Shown here piece after piece: positions 10,965-22,149 of a DNA stretch of 64,000 nucleotides. The stretch comes from Wurfbainia villosa (lineage: Eukaryota; Streptophyta; Magnoliopsida; Zingiberales; Zingiberaceae): the NCBI GenBank assembly GCA_025175895.1, contig CM046005.1:64008325-64072324 (forward strand), written 5' to 3'. Positions within the stretch are counted from its first letter, which is position 1, and every line of letters begins with the position of its first letter. The translations under genes and the position numbers were made by a program. The notes under the pieces were generated by a model, which did no database searches, was not told the DNA's origin, and worked only from the letters and a program-made list of their open reading frames with translations.

Positions 10965-12015
10965 AAGTCTAGGTTTGCATGATCCCATATTCATATGTTA
11001 GCCTTATACCTTGATGCATCTCACAAAAGCCTTAAGAAACCTTGATTTTTGTATTGAGACACTTAGAAATATGTGAGATAATAGAGAAGGTATACTTGGC
11101 TCATCATGCTTGTTATGATGCATTACTATGAGCCAATGACACACCTAGAGACATGAATACCTTATGGACCAATCATTGGGAAGACTTGTATTCAAGTAAT
11201 GAATACATAGCTCTAAGAACATGGTTGAAAATTCCAAATCATATATATTTTAAACTATATTCATCATATTTTGAAAAATAGTTTTCAGGTGGAATACAAA
11301 AGTGATACAAAGTTTGCAAAATCTTTAGAACTTTTTTTAGGTTCCAAGTTTATATCAATCTTGAAATCTGGAAAACATATATTTTTCAAACTATTTTTCC
11401 TTAATAAATTATGATCTCAGAAATTTGTACACAAAATTTTGTGATTTTTTGAGGTTTCTAGAATTTCTAACGCATTTCTAAAGTTTGGCTAAAAAGGCTG
11501 AACTTTCGAATTTAGGCGTAGCAGTCGACTGGTTCAGAAACCAGTCGACTGATACACTGTGTTTTCTTATAATTAGCTCCATTTTCTGATATTTAGTGTA
11601 TCCTTGATGTCCTAAAACTATAGCATTATAATATTGAGTATAAACAAAGTTTTAGGACTATTTAATGCAATGTTTTAGGGGGAGCTTCATAAATTATATC
11701 TTTTTCATCCCCAAACTTCCATTGTTGGTGCAAAGTTAGGACATAATTTTTGAATTTTTGTTATCCTTTGCCTCAAATATTATTTACACATCATGAAGCA
11801 TATCTTGGATTAAGGGGGAGCTTAATTTCAATCTTATACCTTAATCCAAGATCCAACACCTTTAATTCTTTCATTTTTTTGAATCCTTCTCTTTTTGATG
11901 TATGTCAAAGGGGGAGAAGGAATGTTTAAGTTAGAATTCATATTGAAAATATGATTATATGTGTATCTTTAAAGACCTAACTTAAATGATTGCCAAACAT
12001 CAAAAAGGGAGAGAT
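10965..12015 (+). other. Non-coding 3' region of element C with multiple polypurine tracts
   Basis: No frame of note. AGGGGGAG-type polypurine tracts occur at 11676-11683, 11812-11820 and 11907-11920, and the tract bordering the LTR is aaaaagggagagat (12002-12015). Repeated polypurine tracts between pol and the 3' LTR are a known Sirevirus trait. A pair of CAGTCGACTG palindromes facing each other lies at about 11522-11556. The env-like gene of some Sireviruses is absent. Confidence 0.8.
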
Positions 12016-13299
12016 TGTTGGTGCAACAATGCCCCAAGCATTTATATATGTTTTGATGTTTGGATAAATCATCTAAATTAGGCAATGTTTTGTGATCTAA
12101 TTACGAACATGTTTAAGTGATAGAAAAATCCAAGGATGAAGACTTGGTAAAAGAGAAGTCCAAGTATGATCTTGGCAAGGAAAGTCAAAGGGACGGACTT
12201 GGCAGCATAAGACCAAGCTTGTAGTCTTGGCAGCGTAAAGTCCAAGTGAACCTTGGCAAAGGAAGACCAAGTATGATCTTGGCAAAGGAAGTCCAAGGGA
12301 TGAACTTGGCAGTGTAAGACCAAGCTTGTAGTCTTGGCAGCGTAAATTCCAAGTGAACCTTGGCAAAGGAAGTCCAAAGTAAGGTCTTAGCAGCATAAGT
12401 CCAAGCTTGTAGTCTTGGCGGCGTAAAGTCCAAGCATTTGGCAACCCAAGATATGACGAAATCGAAGGAAGCTCTTGGAAGTTTGGAAACCCAAGAACAA
12501 GTCGCGGACTCGGAGGGATCCTGGAGGCGCAAGGCTTAATGAGGAGCTAGAAGGTTGAGTCTAGGTCTAGGGTGTAAAATTAAGTGTGAATTACTCATAC
12601 TTGATGAGTCGAGTCGGTGAAACCTCGACTATCGACGATCGCGGCGCTGGCAGCGATCGATGTTGCAATCGATCGCCAAAGGGCATCGGCCGATCGATCG
12701 CGCAAAATGAGCACAGAGTGTAGTCGCACTCGACTGCGGCCTATGATCACTCGACTGATCACTTGACCGTTGGAAATTGTAGCTACGAATCTCCGTGGAT
12801 CTGCTAGTTCAAAAGTCGTTGGCTTCGACAGCAGTCGACTGATGGTAAGCATCAGTCGACTGATCGAAGCCCAACGGGAAAAACAACCCCTCTTCTATAA
12901 GAAGGGGCCTTGGGGAGCTTGGTGTAGCTAGTGCTCTCATTCCTAACTATACTCCTGTGCTCACCAAGCTTTCTCCAAGTATTTGTGTGATTCTAAACCT
13001 CCTCTTCTAGAGTCTTAATCTTCCATCATTGTAAAGAAGAGGAGTGCATTGTAAAACAAGGTTTCTCCACCTTGGTTCATCCAAAGGAGATTTAGTGAAG
13101 TTTGACTAGGGCTAATCCACCTTACGGATTGCCGTGGAGTAGGAGCGTCATCTCCGAACCACATACATCAGGTGTTAGCATTGCTTTCATTGTTTTCTTA
13201 TTTGTATTCTTATTTGTATTTGTATTGCTTCCGCTAACATTCTTGTAGAAACAAAGAAAGGCTAATCACCCCCCTCTAGCCATTACAAAGATCCCAACA
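12016..13299 (+). repeat. 3' LTR of element C
   Basis: Starts tgttggtgcaacaatgcc after the polypurine tract and ends atcccaaca before the TSD. It carries the same CCAAG/CTTGG modules (12138-12436) and TATAAG box (12896-12901) as the 5' LTR. Its CpG palindrome cluster (12605-12870) includes two CAGTCGACTG sites (about 12834-12864) and CGATCGATCG words. Confidence 0.93.
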
Positions 13300-13304
13300 A
13301 TTGT
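13300..13304. repeat. TSD ATTGT of element C, right copy
   Basis: Matches 4933-4937. Confidence 0.93.
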
Positions 13305-13690
13305 CCCCTCTAAAGAGCCCACCCTTAAAGAGCCCACAAAAAAGTGCTCTTCAGGGTCTTCTTTAATGTCTTCATCTGGATAAACTTCGCAATCTTTGTA
13401 GTGAAGCAACCTGCGCACAATTGGGTATAGGAAATGCACCCCTCATAGCGCCCCTATATCTGATGTGCGACATCACTCAGGTTTTCAAGCAATGAACGAA
13501 CCAAAGCCCAAATCTTGTAGTTATTTATAATTGGAAAATCCTGCATCTCAAGTTTCCAGAATAGCCTATCAAGTCTTCCGATGTGCCACCTGACTCCATG
13601 AGATGAGTCATACTCTATTCCTTGGATAGCCTCCCTCAGTTGATTACCCAACACATCCCGACGAGTCATAGTGGTAATCATCCGTGTCAT
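13305..13690 (-). pseudogene. Orphan reading frame split by element C
   Basis: On the minus strand an open frame of 78 codons (13690-13454) reads through GIEYDSSHGVRWHIGRLDRL and ends at a TAG; after a frame change an acidic frame (CEVYPDEDIKEDPEEHFF) runs to the target site of C. If C and one TSD are removed, that second frame stays open for about 20 further codons at 4932-4870. The protein family is not recognised. It could be an exon of a host gene, a relic of another transposon, or chance. Coding support is only the open frame and non-repetitive composition. Confidence 0.4.
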
Positions 13691-14295
13691 CTGGAAAAAT
13701 TGAAATTAATTAAGTTAGTACAAAATTGATAAACCAGTACATATACCGACTTAATTCAATTTATACAGGCATAAAACCAACACAATAAATCAAAATTTTC
13801 TTGATTTGATGGAGAACAGTCGACTGACACTTTTACCAATCGACTGTCATCTAAGTCCAGTCGACTAGAACCATGAAGACTCAACTTGGCAGTGAATTCG
13901 TGAGAACCCAAACACCATTCGATTTGCTCCGAGCACCCCAGGCACCCCAGCACCTATGTATGGTATTATGTCTTCTCATCGTCCTCAGCCACCAACTCTA
14001 GTTTACTAACCCTATTATCAAGTTGTTTATGTCGAGTCCTAATTGTTCCAAACAACTACTCGACAATCAAGTTATGAGTTAAGTTGACCATAGTCAACTA
14101 TATCAACCAATGTCACCGCCATTAGGTCCAACTGAGCACCCTGTGCTCTGGCCAAGCACCAACTGTGCAAGTTGACCAACATTAGTGCTAGCTGAGCACC
14201 CTGTGCTCTGGTCGAGCACCTAATGTGGAAGTCAACCACTATTAGGTCTAGTCGACCACTATTAGTGCTAGGCGACTCTATCGCCAGACTGGCAC
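13691..14295. repeat. Gene-free DNA with CAGTCGACTG words and about 63-bp repeats
   Basis: CAGTCGACTG or one-mismatch versions lie at about 13807-13868. From about 14100 a module of about 63 bp (gagcaccctgtgctctgg, aagttgacca) occurs twice with a degenerate third. The words resemble the U3 palindrome clusters of the Sirevirus LTRs nearby, so this may be an old LTR, but no ends were found. Confidence 0.45.
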
Positions 14296-14314
14296 ATGTC
14301 CAGCCTGAGCAACC

Positions 14315-14715
14315 TATGGAAGTCTCAAGCTACATATGAAAATCCCGAGCAACCTATGGAAATCCTGAGCAACCTATGGAAATCTCGAGCACTATATGGA
14401 AATCCTGAGCAACATATGTTGAGTCGGCAGTTAGATTTCCCACTCGGTTTTCCACTAGAGAATTGCTCAACTATGGAAATCCCGTGCACCATATGGAAAT
14501 CCCGAGCACCATATGGTAATCCCGAGCACCATATGGTAATCCCGAGCACCATATGGTAATCCTAAGCACCATATGGAAATCCCGAGCACTATATGGTAAT
14601 CCCGAGCACCATATGGAAATCTCGAGCATCATATGGAAATCCCGAGCACCATATGGTAATCCCGAGCACCATATGGAAATCCTGAGCACCATATAGAAAT
14701 CCCGAGCACTGTTTG
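14315..14715. repeat. 20-bp minisatellite (cccgagcaccatatggwaat)
   Basis: A 20-bp unit, cccgagcaccatatggaaat, with a/t variation at one site, is repeated about eleven times head to tail at 14479-14700, and four to five degenerate units precede at 14335-14420. Each unit contains the palindrome CATATG. The open frames running through it in both directions are products of the repeat (period 20 cycles through all three frames). Confidence 0.9.
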
Positions 14716-14785
14716 ACAAAATAGTTTTCCACTCGAGAATTGCTCAACAAGCAGTTTCCCACTCGAGAACTGCTCAACAATATCA
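14419..14785. repeat. 30-bp repeats bordering the minisatellite
   Basis: tttccactcgagaattgctc-type modules occur once between the two parts of the 20-bp array (about 14448-14472) and twice after it (about 14725-14782). They show that a composite unit (20-bp array plus 30-bp spacer) was itself duplicated. Confidence 0.7.
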
Positions 14786-14789
14786 CTGT

Positions 14790-15000
14790 TAATCTTTTTC
14801 GCGATGAATTATGAAATTTTCATTCTACATTATTACAAACAGATGCAAACCAACATTTGCTTTGATACCATTATTGGTATTATTACATCTATTGCATGAA
14901 TTGAATGAAACTGTAAATAAGCTATAAATATAAAACTTATAGTAATTCGTTAGCATCTTCACACTTCCAAGGATGATCAGTTCTAGGAAGTGATTTCTAC
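14790..15000. other. No recognisable feature
   Basis: AT-rich unique-looking sequence between the minisatellite and the gypsy relic. Confidence 0.4.
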
Positions 15001-16258
15001 TCACCATCTAAGGAATGATTATGATTATCAAATTAAAAAGTTCCTACTATTTCACGAACCAAGATCCAGCTGTGCCTTGGCATTCTCGGAACTCTCTGTT
15101 CTCTCTGGCAGCCTGATGATGACTCATGCAGAGCACCTTCACTCTATGGAAGTGCTTTTGCACTATCACAACAACCCTCTCTCCCCAGTACCTCTTATAC
15201 CATCTCCCATTTACAGGGATTTGGATGGCTTAAGGCGAGGTGCACTTCACGCACTCCTTTGAGTGCATGTGCAGTTATTGCACCATGCAGTAACTGCTTC
15301 CACGTCTTACAATTCCCTGCTCATTCCCCAGTCCAGATTGTCAATTTTTCCTTCAAAATCGGAATTGCTATTGTGTTGTTCTCTCATCGTCGATTCTGTT
15401 CACGGTTGGAGTTTTGTTTCTCTGATCATCAATCGAAATCGAAGCTTAGGGTTATCAGAAAACTAATCTGTGAGCTTGTTCGAATTGAATCTGTATGAGT
15501 TTATGTTGCTTTGATGTATTCTTGCTTGAATCTAATTCCTCTGCTGTGTTTTGATTCTGTTTGAAGATTGCTTGATTTCAGCTGTTGATTGTCGTTTGTT
15601 CAAGTTGTTGCTATGTTGCTCTTAGGTTCACAGATTGATATTGGAGTTGTTCTATGTTTGATTGTTGTTAGTTCAAGTTTGCTTAGGATTTCTACCATTT
15701 TAGATGATGAATATGTGTTGTTCTTCAAATTTCAATTGTGATTGTGTTCAAGTAGTTCGTTTATGTGATTACATGTCACTAGATCAGTTGATGAAACCAT
15801 GGTTGGTGAATGCATTCTAGTTGTTAGCTATTTTCCTAAATTTCATTAGTTCACTTGGTTAGGTTCCTTGAATTGTTTTACAATGAATTTGTTTGAGTCC
15901 TCATCTATTTTTAGATGGAGTAGGATTAGGATTAGATTAGTATTGGTTAATCTTTCATTTCTCAATGCAGTAGTTTATGATAGCTTTAAATTCTTGTTTT
16001 CAAGTTCATGAATCAATTTGCATTTAGAGAATTAGTTGTTAGAATCTCCATTAAGAGCACATGTTTAGTTCCTTATTTCAATTGTTTTTTATATCATGAA
16101 AACCGCCCAAACCTTTGATTGAGAATAAAATCGACTCTAAGATTATTATCCTATCGTTACATTCATTGGGAGACTACCCAATTCATTCCTATAATGCATT
16201 AGTTAGGAGGTTCGGTGTTTTGTTTTGATACGGTGGTACGACACACGCTGCGTTATCA
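15001..16258 (+). mobile_element. Probable Ty3/gypsy LTR relic (Athila/Tat-like)
   Basis: The stretch ends with ggtacgacacacgctgcgttatca followed a few bases later by a degenerate Athila/Tat-type PBS, which places an LTR end near 16257. The body is T-rich with no coding potential. The LTR start was not found, so the left boundary is a guess. The open frames at 15259-15498 overlap each other in different frames and lack homology. Confidence 0.4.
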
Positions 16259-16263
16259 AAAAA

Positions 16264-16280
16264 GGCATCGTTGTCGGGGA
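16264..16280 (+). other. Degenerate gypsy primer-binding site
   Basis: ggcatcgttgtcgggga differs by only a few transitions from the GGCGCCGTTGCCGGGGA word typical after Athila/Tat LTRs of plants. Both changes are C-to-T or G-to-A, as expected from decay of methylated DNA. Confidence 0.6.
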
Positions 16281-16467
16281 ATGTTAACGTTGTTTGATAA
16301 TCTTAGGATTGTTTTTCTCTTTTGAAAATAAAAAAATTAAAAAAAAATCTTCTAGGGTGCCTTATGTTTCTTGTATCCATGTGCATTGCTTTATATGTCC
16401 CCTGTGTCTTTGATTTTGTTTGCTAGTGTTTTAGGACAAGAACAAGGAAATTTCTTTTGTAGCAAGC

Positions 16468-16737
16468 ATGGATCCATATTACCAGTCATTTGGAGAATTC
16501 AGTGACGTTCATTATTCAGGCACTGGATATTATAGTATGAGTAATTTAGATACATTCTCAGTATTATCAGCTTGACTATCACATCTCCAGTAACAGTCTC
16601 AGTATAATCAGCCTATGCCTCGGTATCATCAGTCATATCATCAGGACAAGTATAATTCATTTTCTGGTACACATGCTTACAATTCAGATTTTAGATATAG
16701 GCACGTGCATCAGGACATTCCTGAGCGACCTCATTAA
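16468..16737 (+). pseudogene. Tyr/Gln-rich start of a gypsy gag-like frame
   Basis: From an ATG about 190 bp after the PBS a frame of 89 codons begins MDPYYQSFGEFS and is rich in Tyr, Gln, Ser and His. It contains two internal stops and ends at TAA. Position after a PBS suggests the leader protein or gag N-terminus of the gypsy relic; the rest of gag and pol is missing. No domain is recognised. Confidence 0.4.
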
Positions 16738-17066
16738 GGTCACTTCACTTTTTTCTATTGCTTCTTTTGTTATTACATGCTTGTCAAATAATATTCATAT
16801 CGTTCATCACATCATTCTTTTGCTTCTCCCATTTATTTCTTCCCCATTGTTCTTCTAGATGTGGGATACTTGGATGCTCCATGATGAGTGTTTTGCCCGA
16901 GATGGACAAAATGTTAAGTGTAGGTGAGGAGTTGTGTTTGAAAGAGAAGGCTAGATTCTAGTGTAGCATGAGCGAACTGTGCTTGATCACCATGGTAGAG
17001 CCATGCTTTTCCTTTTTAAGCCATGATTTATGTTTGAGAGATGATTGGAGATGGAACATAGGTGTA
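16738..17066 (+). other. Gypsy relic, non-coding (left of solo LTR)
   Basis: Contains words seen in the non-coding 3' part of Tat/Athila elements (gttaagtgtaggtgagga). No coding content. It continues at 18134 after removal of the solo LTR. Confidence 0.35.
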
Positions 17067-17071
17067 ATAAC
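17067..17071. repeat. TSD ATAAC of solo LTR, left copy
   Basis: ATAAC immediately before the LTR matches ATAAC at 18129-18133. Confidence 0.85.
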
Positions 17072-18128
17072 TATTGGATCGAGAAGCATCACTAGAGGGG
17101 AGGGGTGAATAGTGAGCGTAAAAATTTTCATTTCGTTCGTTCGATATACGAGCAAGCACAATGGAAAAGTAAAAAGACAAGTTTATTTTTACTTGGTTCA
17201 CAACCTAGCGGTTGCTACTCCAAGGCCCCGCGATCCTTGACCGCGTATGAAGGGGCAATCCACTATAACGTCTCTTCCAAATTTGGAGGTAGGAGACAAC
17301 GATCACAAAACCGAAAATACGAGGATGAGGCAACAAGCCTACCTCACCTCGTTACGATTAAAACAAAGTATACAATAACCAAAGATATTACTTGTTGCTA
17401 CTGCCGACGAAGAAGATGAAAGCTTGGCGTCGCGTTGGCGTTATGACGGTGTTGGAGCTTTGGCATTGTAGGAGCACTTAAGAATAATCTTGATTGATGT
17501 TTGGGTTGGAGTCCTCCCCTCCTTTTATAGAGTTTGGTCTTGGAATAAGTCTCCTCATATTTTGGAACAGATCACAAGGTGGTACCATATTTTATCGCGA
17601 AGTGGCCGCGTCAAACATTATCCATTTTGACCTAGCGCAAAAGGATGATTCATCACCATCAGTCGACTGATGAGCATCAGTCAACTACCCAATGGTCAGC
17701 AGTCCACTGCCAGCCTGGCCACTTTCCTGCAGTAAGAGGTTAGCACGAAAAATGGTAAATGCGACGGTTTCTTACCGTCCGATCTCGAGCTAGACCTTCC
17801 ACAGGAAGTCTTAGTTGGATCGCCACCTACGGTCGTCCCCGTACAGAGGACACGACCTTACCATCTCTCTTCACACTCGTTCTTACCTCTGGTCCTGTCA
17901 CTTTGCTCCGGTCTTCCACCTAGTTTCTTCGACTCCCACGTAGTTCCCCCGGTGTCGCCCGACCACCATGGTTTCCCGACTCGGTATTCTCTGGGTATCA
18001 CTGACCTTCGGCTTAGCTTAATCATTTCATGCACACTTAATTAAGCTCATGAGACAATATGACCTTAACTTTGGATCTTTTCCATAATTAAAATCTAGGT
18101 TCGATTATCTAGTGCCCCTGCACCAACA
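17072..18128 (-). mobile_element. Solo Sirevirus-type LTR (minus strand)
   Basis: Read on the minus strand it starts tgttggtgcaggggcac and ends gatccaata (CA changed to TA). A TATAAAAG box lies at 17522-17529, a CAGTCGACTG palindrome at about 17660, and the closing attcacccctcccctctag box matches other Sirevirus LTRs here. The 5-bp TSD flanks one LTR with no internal region, the hallmark of LTR-LTR recombination that removed the rest of an element. It is related to the LTR at 23203-24258. Confidence 0.88.
17522..17529 (-). promoter_or_regulatory. TATA box of solo LTR
   Basis: TATAAAAG on the minus strand, in a ctctataaaaggag context as in the other LTR promoters. Confidence 0.5.
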
Positions 18129-18133
18129 ATAAC
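18129..18133. repeat. TSD ATAAC of solo LTR, right copy
   Basis: Matches 17067-17071. Confidence 0.85.
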
Positions 18134-18928
18134 ATGTCATGTTGAAAAAAAAGTTGAAAAAAGTTTTAAAAAATTAAAATAAATGAGGAAAATAAACATT
18201 GGGTGCCCATGAAAAAAAATTATTGTGAAAATTTACACTTGTCATTCAATTTTTCAATTCAATAATAGAATTATTGTGAATGACACCCCTTGTTATGACA
18301 ATAATTAAGAAATTATTGTATACTATGTGTGGATTTTTATTGTTAAAAGTTATAGAAGAGGTTGTTTACATGTGAGTAGTTTGTTGGAAAACTTGGAAGA
18401 CAAACTTTTGGGGCAATATTTTTCTGTACTCATCTATATAGCATTCCATTATTTTCATATCTTCCACTATTTTCTTTATTTCTTTCATTTCTTTGTCTTG
18501 CACTCATACTATCATTTACTTTTACTCATGTTTCCCTTGCAATTCTAATAAGCCATCATAATTGTGCATTCATATGTATACGATAGTGGTGAAGAGTAGA
18601 AGAGAAGCATGCATATGGTAGTGCATACACCCTGATTGACTTGAGTGAACTCCACTATTATATGCTTATGAGAGTGAGAGAAACTACCACTTACCGTGTG
18701 AGGCTTATCATTCTCAGTCTATTTTGGATGGATTGAAGTCACCATGTTTGTTAACATGTGTAAAATTTGAGTCCATGAATGTTTGAGTCTTTGAGATTTG
18801 AAAATCCTATGTGATTGGGAATTGATAGAAACCACCTCTTTCATGATTCTCTATGAATGATTGGGAATTACTAGGGAAGTGTGTCTTTAATCATTTGTTT
18901 AGTTTTGTTTACTTGCACGAGATGTACA
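18134..18928 (+). other. Gypsy relic, non-coding (right of solo LTR)
   Basis: T-rich sequence with the layout of the long non-coding 3' region of Tat/Athila elements, ending with acttgcacgagatgtacaag, which looks like a worn form of the tacttgcttgaggacaagca word of those elements. No coding potential was seen. Confidence 0.35.
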
Positions 18929-18933
18929 AGAAT

Positions 18934-20240
18934 TGTTAGTGCAGAGAGCACCACTCTTTAATTTTGATGTATGAACTATAGTTTAAAGTTAGGAATACTA
19001 GACATTGAGTAAAAGTCCTAGTAGGTTATGTTGACTAGATACTTGGTTAAGACTTGACAGATCAGGAGGACCGGACACCTGGCAGGAAGTCCAGATGGAT
19101 GGTGTGGATCGGACATCTAGCAGAAGACCGGTTAGTTTAGGAGACCATACACCTGGCATGAAGGCCAACTGGGTCCGGGAGACCAAACAACTGGCGGGAA
19201 GCCCTGATGGGTCAAATCGGATGTCAAGAATGATAACTCTGACTATACAGTTGGCAGGTAAGCCTCGAGTGAAGAGGTGAGGTCGAGTCCTCTGTAGGGG
19301 GACAAGGTAAGCGGCGATCCGACTGATAGTGTATGTGCGACAAAGAAGTCGAGATCGGGAAGTACTACTACTGCCATTTCATTTCATACTATATATTTTG
19401 CTAATATGATTTTATAGGTATCCAGGCGATTGGATGGTTTCAAGTTGACTAGGTATGGTCCAGTCGATTGGAATGCCGAGTTGGCAACACAGGATGGTGA
19501 TCGACAGGAGATTTGGCAACTGAGATGGCAAGAATTCGAATCGATTGGGGAGGTCTATTCGACTGTGATATGAAATTTCCGAACTATGGAGGAGTGGAAC
19601 TAGGCGACCTGGAGTCGACTAGACCAGGTCCAGTTGACTGGAGAGGCCGAAATACCAAATTGACAGGTTAATTTGGAGTCGACTGGAGGGTGTTTTAGTC
19701 GATTGGAAAGTGCCTATATAAAAATGGAGAGCCAGCTCTAAATGAAACACTCTAATACGTCCAAGTGTTGTCGCAAGTGCTCCGCATCCATAAAAACTTC
19801 ATCACGCTGCAACGCAACAACCTCAACACTCCAAGCTACATTTGAAGCATTAAGGAAGTGTCGGTATAATTTATTTTTGCTTGTAATTTCATTTCTCTTG
19901 TATACTTTAATTCAAGAGAAGGTAGCTTGTTACCTTTCTCTTTATCTCTTGTAAAAAAAAGAACCCCTCCGAAGTCGAGAGTTCTCGAGTCAGAGGGTCT
20001 TTTAGTGATTGCTCGATGAGGTGACCCTAGAAAGGGTTACAGGCCTTGGAGTAGCAACCTGGCTCGGGTTGTGAACCAATTAAAATACGTGTCTACTTGT
20101 CTACTTGTCTTATCTTGTTTTTAATTCTACTGCAAAACTCTTATATTTCAAAAAAATAAGAAAAGTTTTTTAGAAGTTAAAAAGAAAATTTTATATAATC
20201 TCCAAGATTCACCCCCTCTCTTGGAACTCGTGATCCTACA
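18934..20240 (+). repeat. 5' LTR of gag-only Sirevirus derivative (D)
   Basis: Starts tgttagtgcagagagcacc and ends ctcgtgatcctaca. U3 holds many GTCGACTGG/GTCGATTGG palindrome-like words (about 19425-19705). TATATAAAAA is at 19715-19724. The final part (gccttggagtagcaacc, tctacttgtct, ttcaccccctct) marks U5. No matching 3' LTR lies downstream in the same orientation. Confidence 0.8.
19715..19724 (+). promoter_or_regulatory. TATA box of LTR D
   Basis: TATATAAAAA about 525 bp before the LTR end, directly after the palindrome cluster. Confidence 0.5.
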
Positions 20241-20241
20241 A

Positions 20242-20256
20242 TTGATGTCAGAATGG
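20242..20256 (+). other. Degenerate PBS of D
   Basis: ttgatgtcagaatgg is a worn version of the ttggtatcagagcgg primer-binding word, at the expected distance from the LTR end. Confidence 0.55.
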
Positions 20257-20497
20257 GAGCGCTCCGATTTTGGTGAAACAACCAAAGAGAGCAAATGAAA
20301 AATTTTCTTTAGCTTCATTACTTTTGCATTAGTTTTACTTTTCTTTTGCACTAGAATAATTTTTCTAATACTTGTCCATCTTGCTTTAGTGTAAGTTCAA
20401 TCTTTGCAATCTTACTTTAGTCTTGTAACTCTAAAAACAATTTTTTATATTTAATATTCTGTAAATTAAAAAAGTAAGATAAAAAAAATAATTAAGA

Positions 20498-22149
20498 ATG
20501 TCACACTTAGAGGGTTATAGCATTGTTCGCCCTCCTCTCTTTAATGGAGAGGACTTTAGCTATTGGAAGCGAGGAATGGAATGCTTCTTGAAACCAATTT
20601 AGAAGTTTAGTTTTCAATTAGGAAAGGGTTTACTTCTCTAGTAGACAACTCGAGAGAGTTGTTAGATCCAGAGAAATGGACCGTGGACATTAGGTAAAGA
20701 TCTCAAGTCGATTACAAGACTCTTAACACCTTGCAATGTGGACTAACCAAAGAGGAGCTCAATAGTGTCAGATCCTTCGAAAACTCTAAGGAACTTTGGG
20801 ACAAACTAATAGAATTACATGAAGGCACTAATGACACTAGGATAGCTAAAAGAGATATGGTACTTAACAAATTATTTAATTGAAAAATATTAGAAAATGA
20901 AAATGTGAGTCAACTACACACTAGAATTAAAGATATATTAAATGGACTACACTTAATAGGTCATCAAATTGAAAATAGAGACATAATTTGGTACACTCTT
21001 AAGACATTTCCTCAGAATGCCTTATGGACGTCCATCGGCAATGCCTATAAGGCATCCCAGAGTATTTCCTTAATTTGATTAGATGAATTATTTTTGCGAA
21101 CTTGACCTACACGAACAAGCTAACTCGGGTCAAATCGAGAATGGTATAGCTTTAGTGGAAGATTCGACTAAAAGTGATAAAAGAAAGAAAACCAAGAGTC
21201 AGTCTAAAGACGAGTCAGAAAGATGCCTAGACAGAGAAGAAGATATCGTAAACATGGTCCAGAAAATGTTTAACCGGAAGAAGATATTCACAAAGAAAGA
21301 TGCCAAAAAGGTAGTCGACAACAAATCGAGACCTAGATCTGAAGTCACATGTTACGAGTATAACGGGAAGGGTCACTACAAATCGGAGTGCACAAACCTA
21401 AAAAGGGAAGAAATGCCTAAAAAGGAAAAGAAGAAGAAGGCACTCAAGGTGACTTGGGATGAGTCATCTTCGGAGGAATCGGACATTGAAGAACCGAAGA
21501 GGAGCTTCAAAGCTTTCATGATCGCAGACGAGTCCGAGGATGAATCAAGTTCTGAGTTTGAGTCTGGGTCCGAGAGAAGCCATTAATCTGCATCCATTTT
21601 CGAAGGACTAGATGAGGTAACCTCTCCCTTAGAAGATAAATTGACTTACAAAATAGCATGCATAGGTAGGAAGATAGCTATGTCCGAGAATCGAGTAGAC
21701 TTACTTCTTAAGGAAGTCCAAGTACTTAAGGAGCAAGTCAACTCGAAGACTTAGACTTGCAAAATTAAGGATAGAGACTCAACTCAAGTTGCAAAGCTTG
21801 AGGAAGATGACTCAGTCCTAAAAAGGTTAGTTGAATATCTCACTAGGACATTGGAAAGGTTCACTTTGGGCTCCAAGTATCTTAACATGATGGTTAGGTC
21901 TCAACGAGCCATGTACAATAAGTCCAAACTCGGATACAAGGCTAAGTCATCCTATAAATCATACATGTCTTTACTTAGTCAAAACACTAAGAGTTGAGTT
22001 CAAGCATGGGTTCCTAAGTCTAGCTTAGTCAACCAAGTTGGATCGAACCAATTTTGGGTCCCCAAGAGTCAAATTCACTTAGTGAATAAAACTCAATTGA
22101 GCTATGACTTAGGGGGAGCTAGATCTTTACTTGTTACTACTCTTAATTG
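20498..22149 (+). pseudogene. gag: Sirevirus gag relic of D
   Basis: Begins MSHLEGYSIVRPPLFNGEDF, like the gag of element C. Readable parts include ELWDKLIELHEGTND and LHTRIKDILNGLHLIG (UBN2 capsid), a basic/acidic linker, a zinc knuckle with altered first half (CYEYNGKGHYKSEC, so one Cys is lost) and the conserved C-terminal region LGSKYLNMMVRSQRAMYNKS plus QAWVPKSS. The longest open stretch is 21083-21586. Stops include 20600, 21584 and 21752, and shifts occur near 20630. After gag there is no protease, integrase or RT: the sequence passes straight to an AGGGGGAG tract at about 22110. Confidence 0.82.

Larger units (their letters stand above)
4938..13299 (+). mobile_element. Complete Sirevirus-type Ty1/copia element (C)
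   Basis: An 8.36-kb element with two 1.26-1.28-kb LTRs, perfect TSD, PBS, one gag-pol frame and several polypurine tracts. Sirevirus/SIRE assignment rests on the gag with a long charged C-terminal region, the RT motif YVDDIIFGS, repeated AGGGGGAG tracts in a 1-kb stretch after pol, and a cluster of CpG palindromes in the LTR; these traits are described for Sireviruses. No env-like frame was found after pol. Several nonsense codons and one frameshift make this copy inactive, but all order and boundaries are preserved, so the insertion is relatively young compared with relics E and D. Confidence 0.93.

Noticed and set aside
10965..12015. Env-like gene expected in some Sireviruses
   Set aside because: No frame of useful length or membrane-type composition between pol and the 3' LTR.
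14479..14700. Regular 20-bp repeats resembling a CRISPR array
   Set aside because: Units are directly adjacent with no unique spacers, and the genome is eukaryotic.
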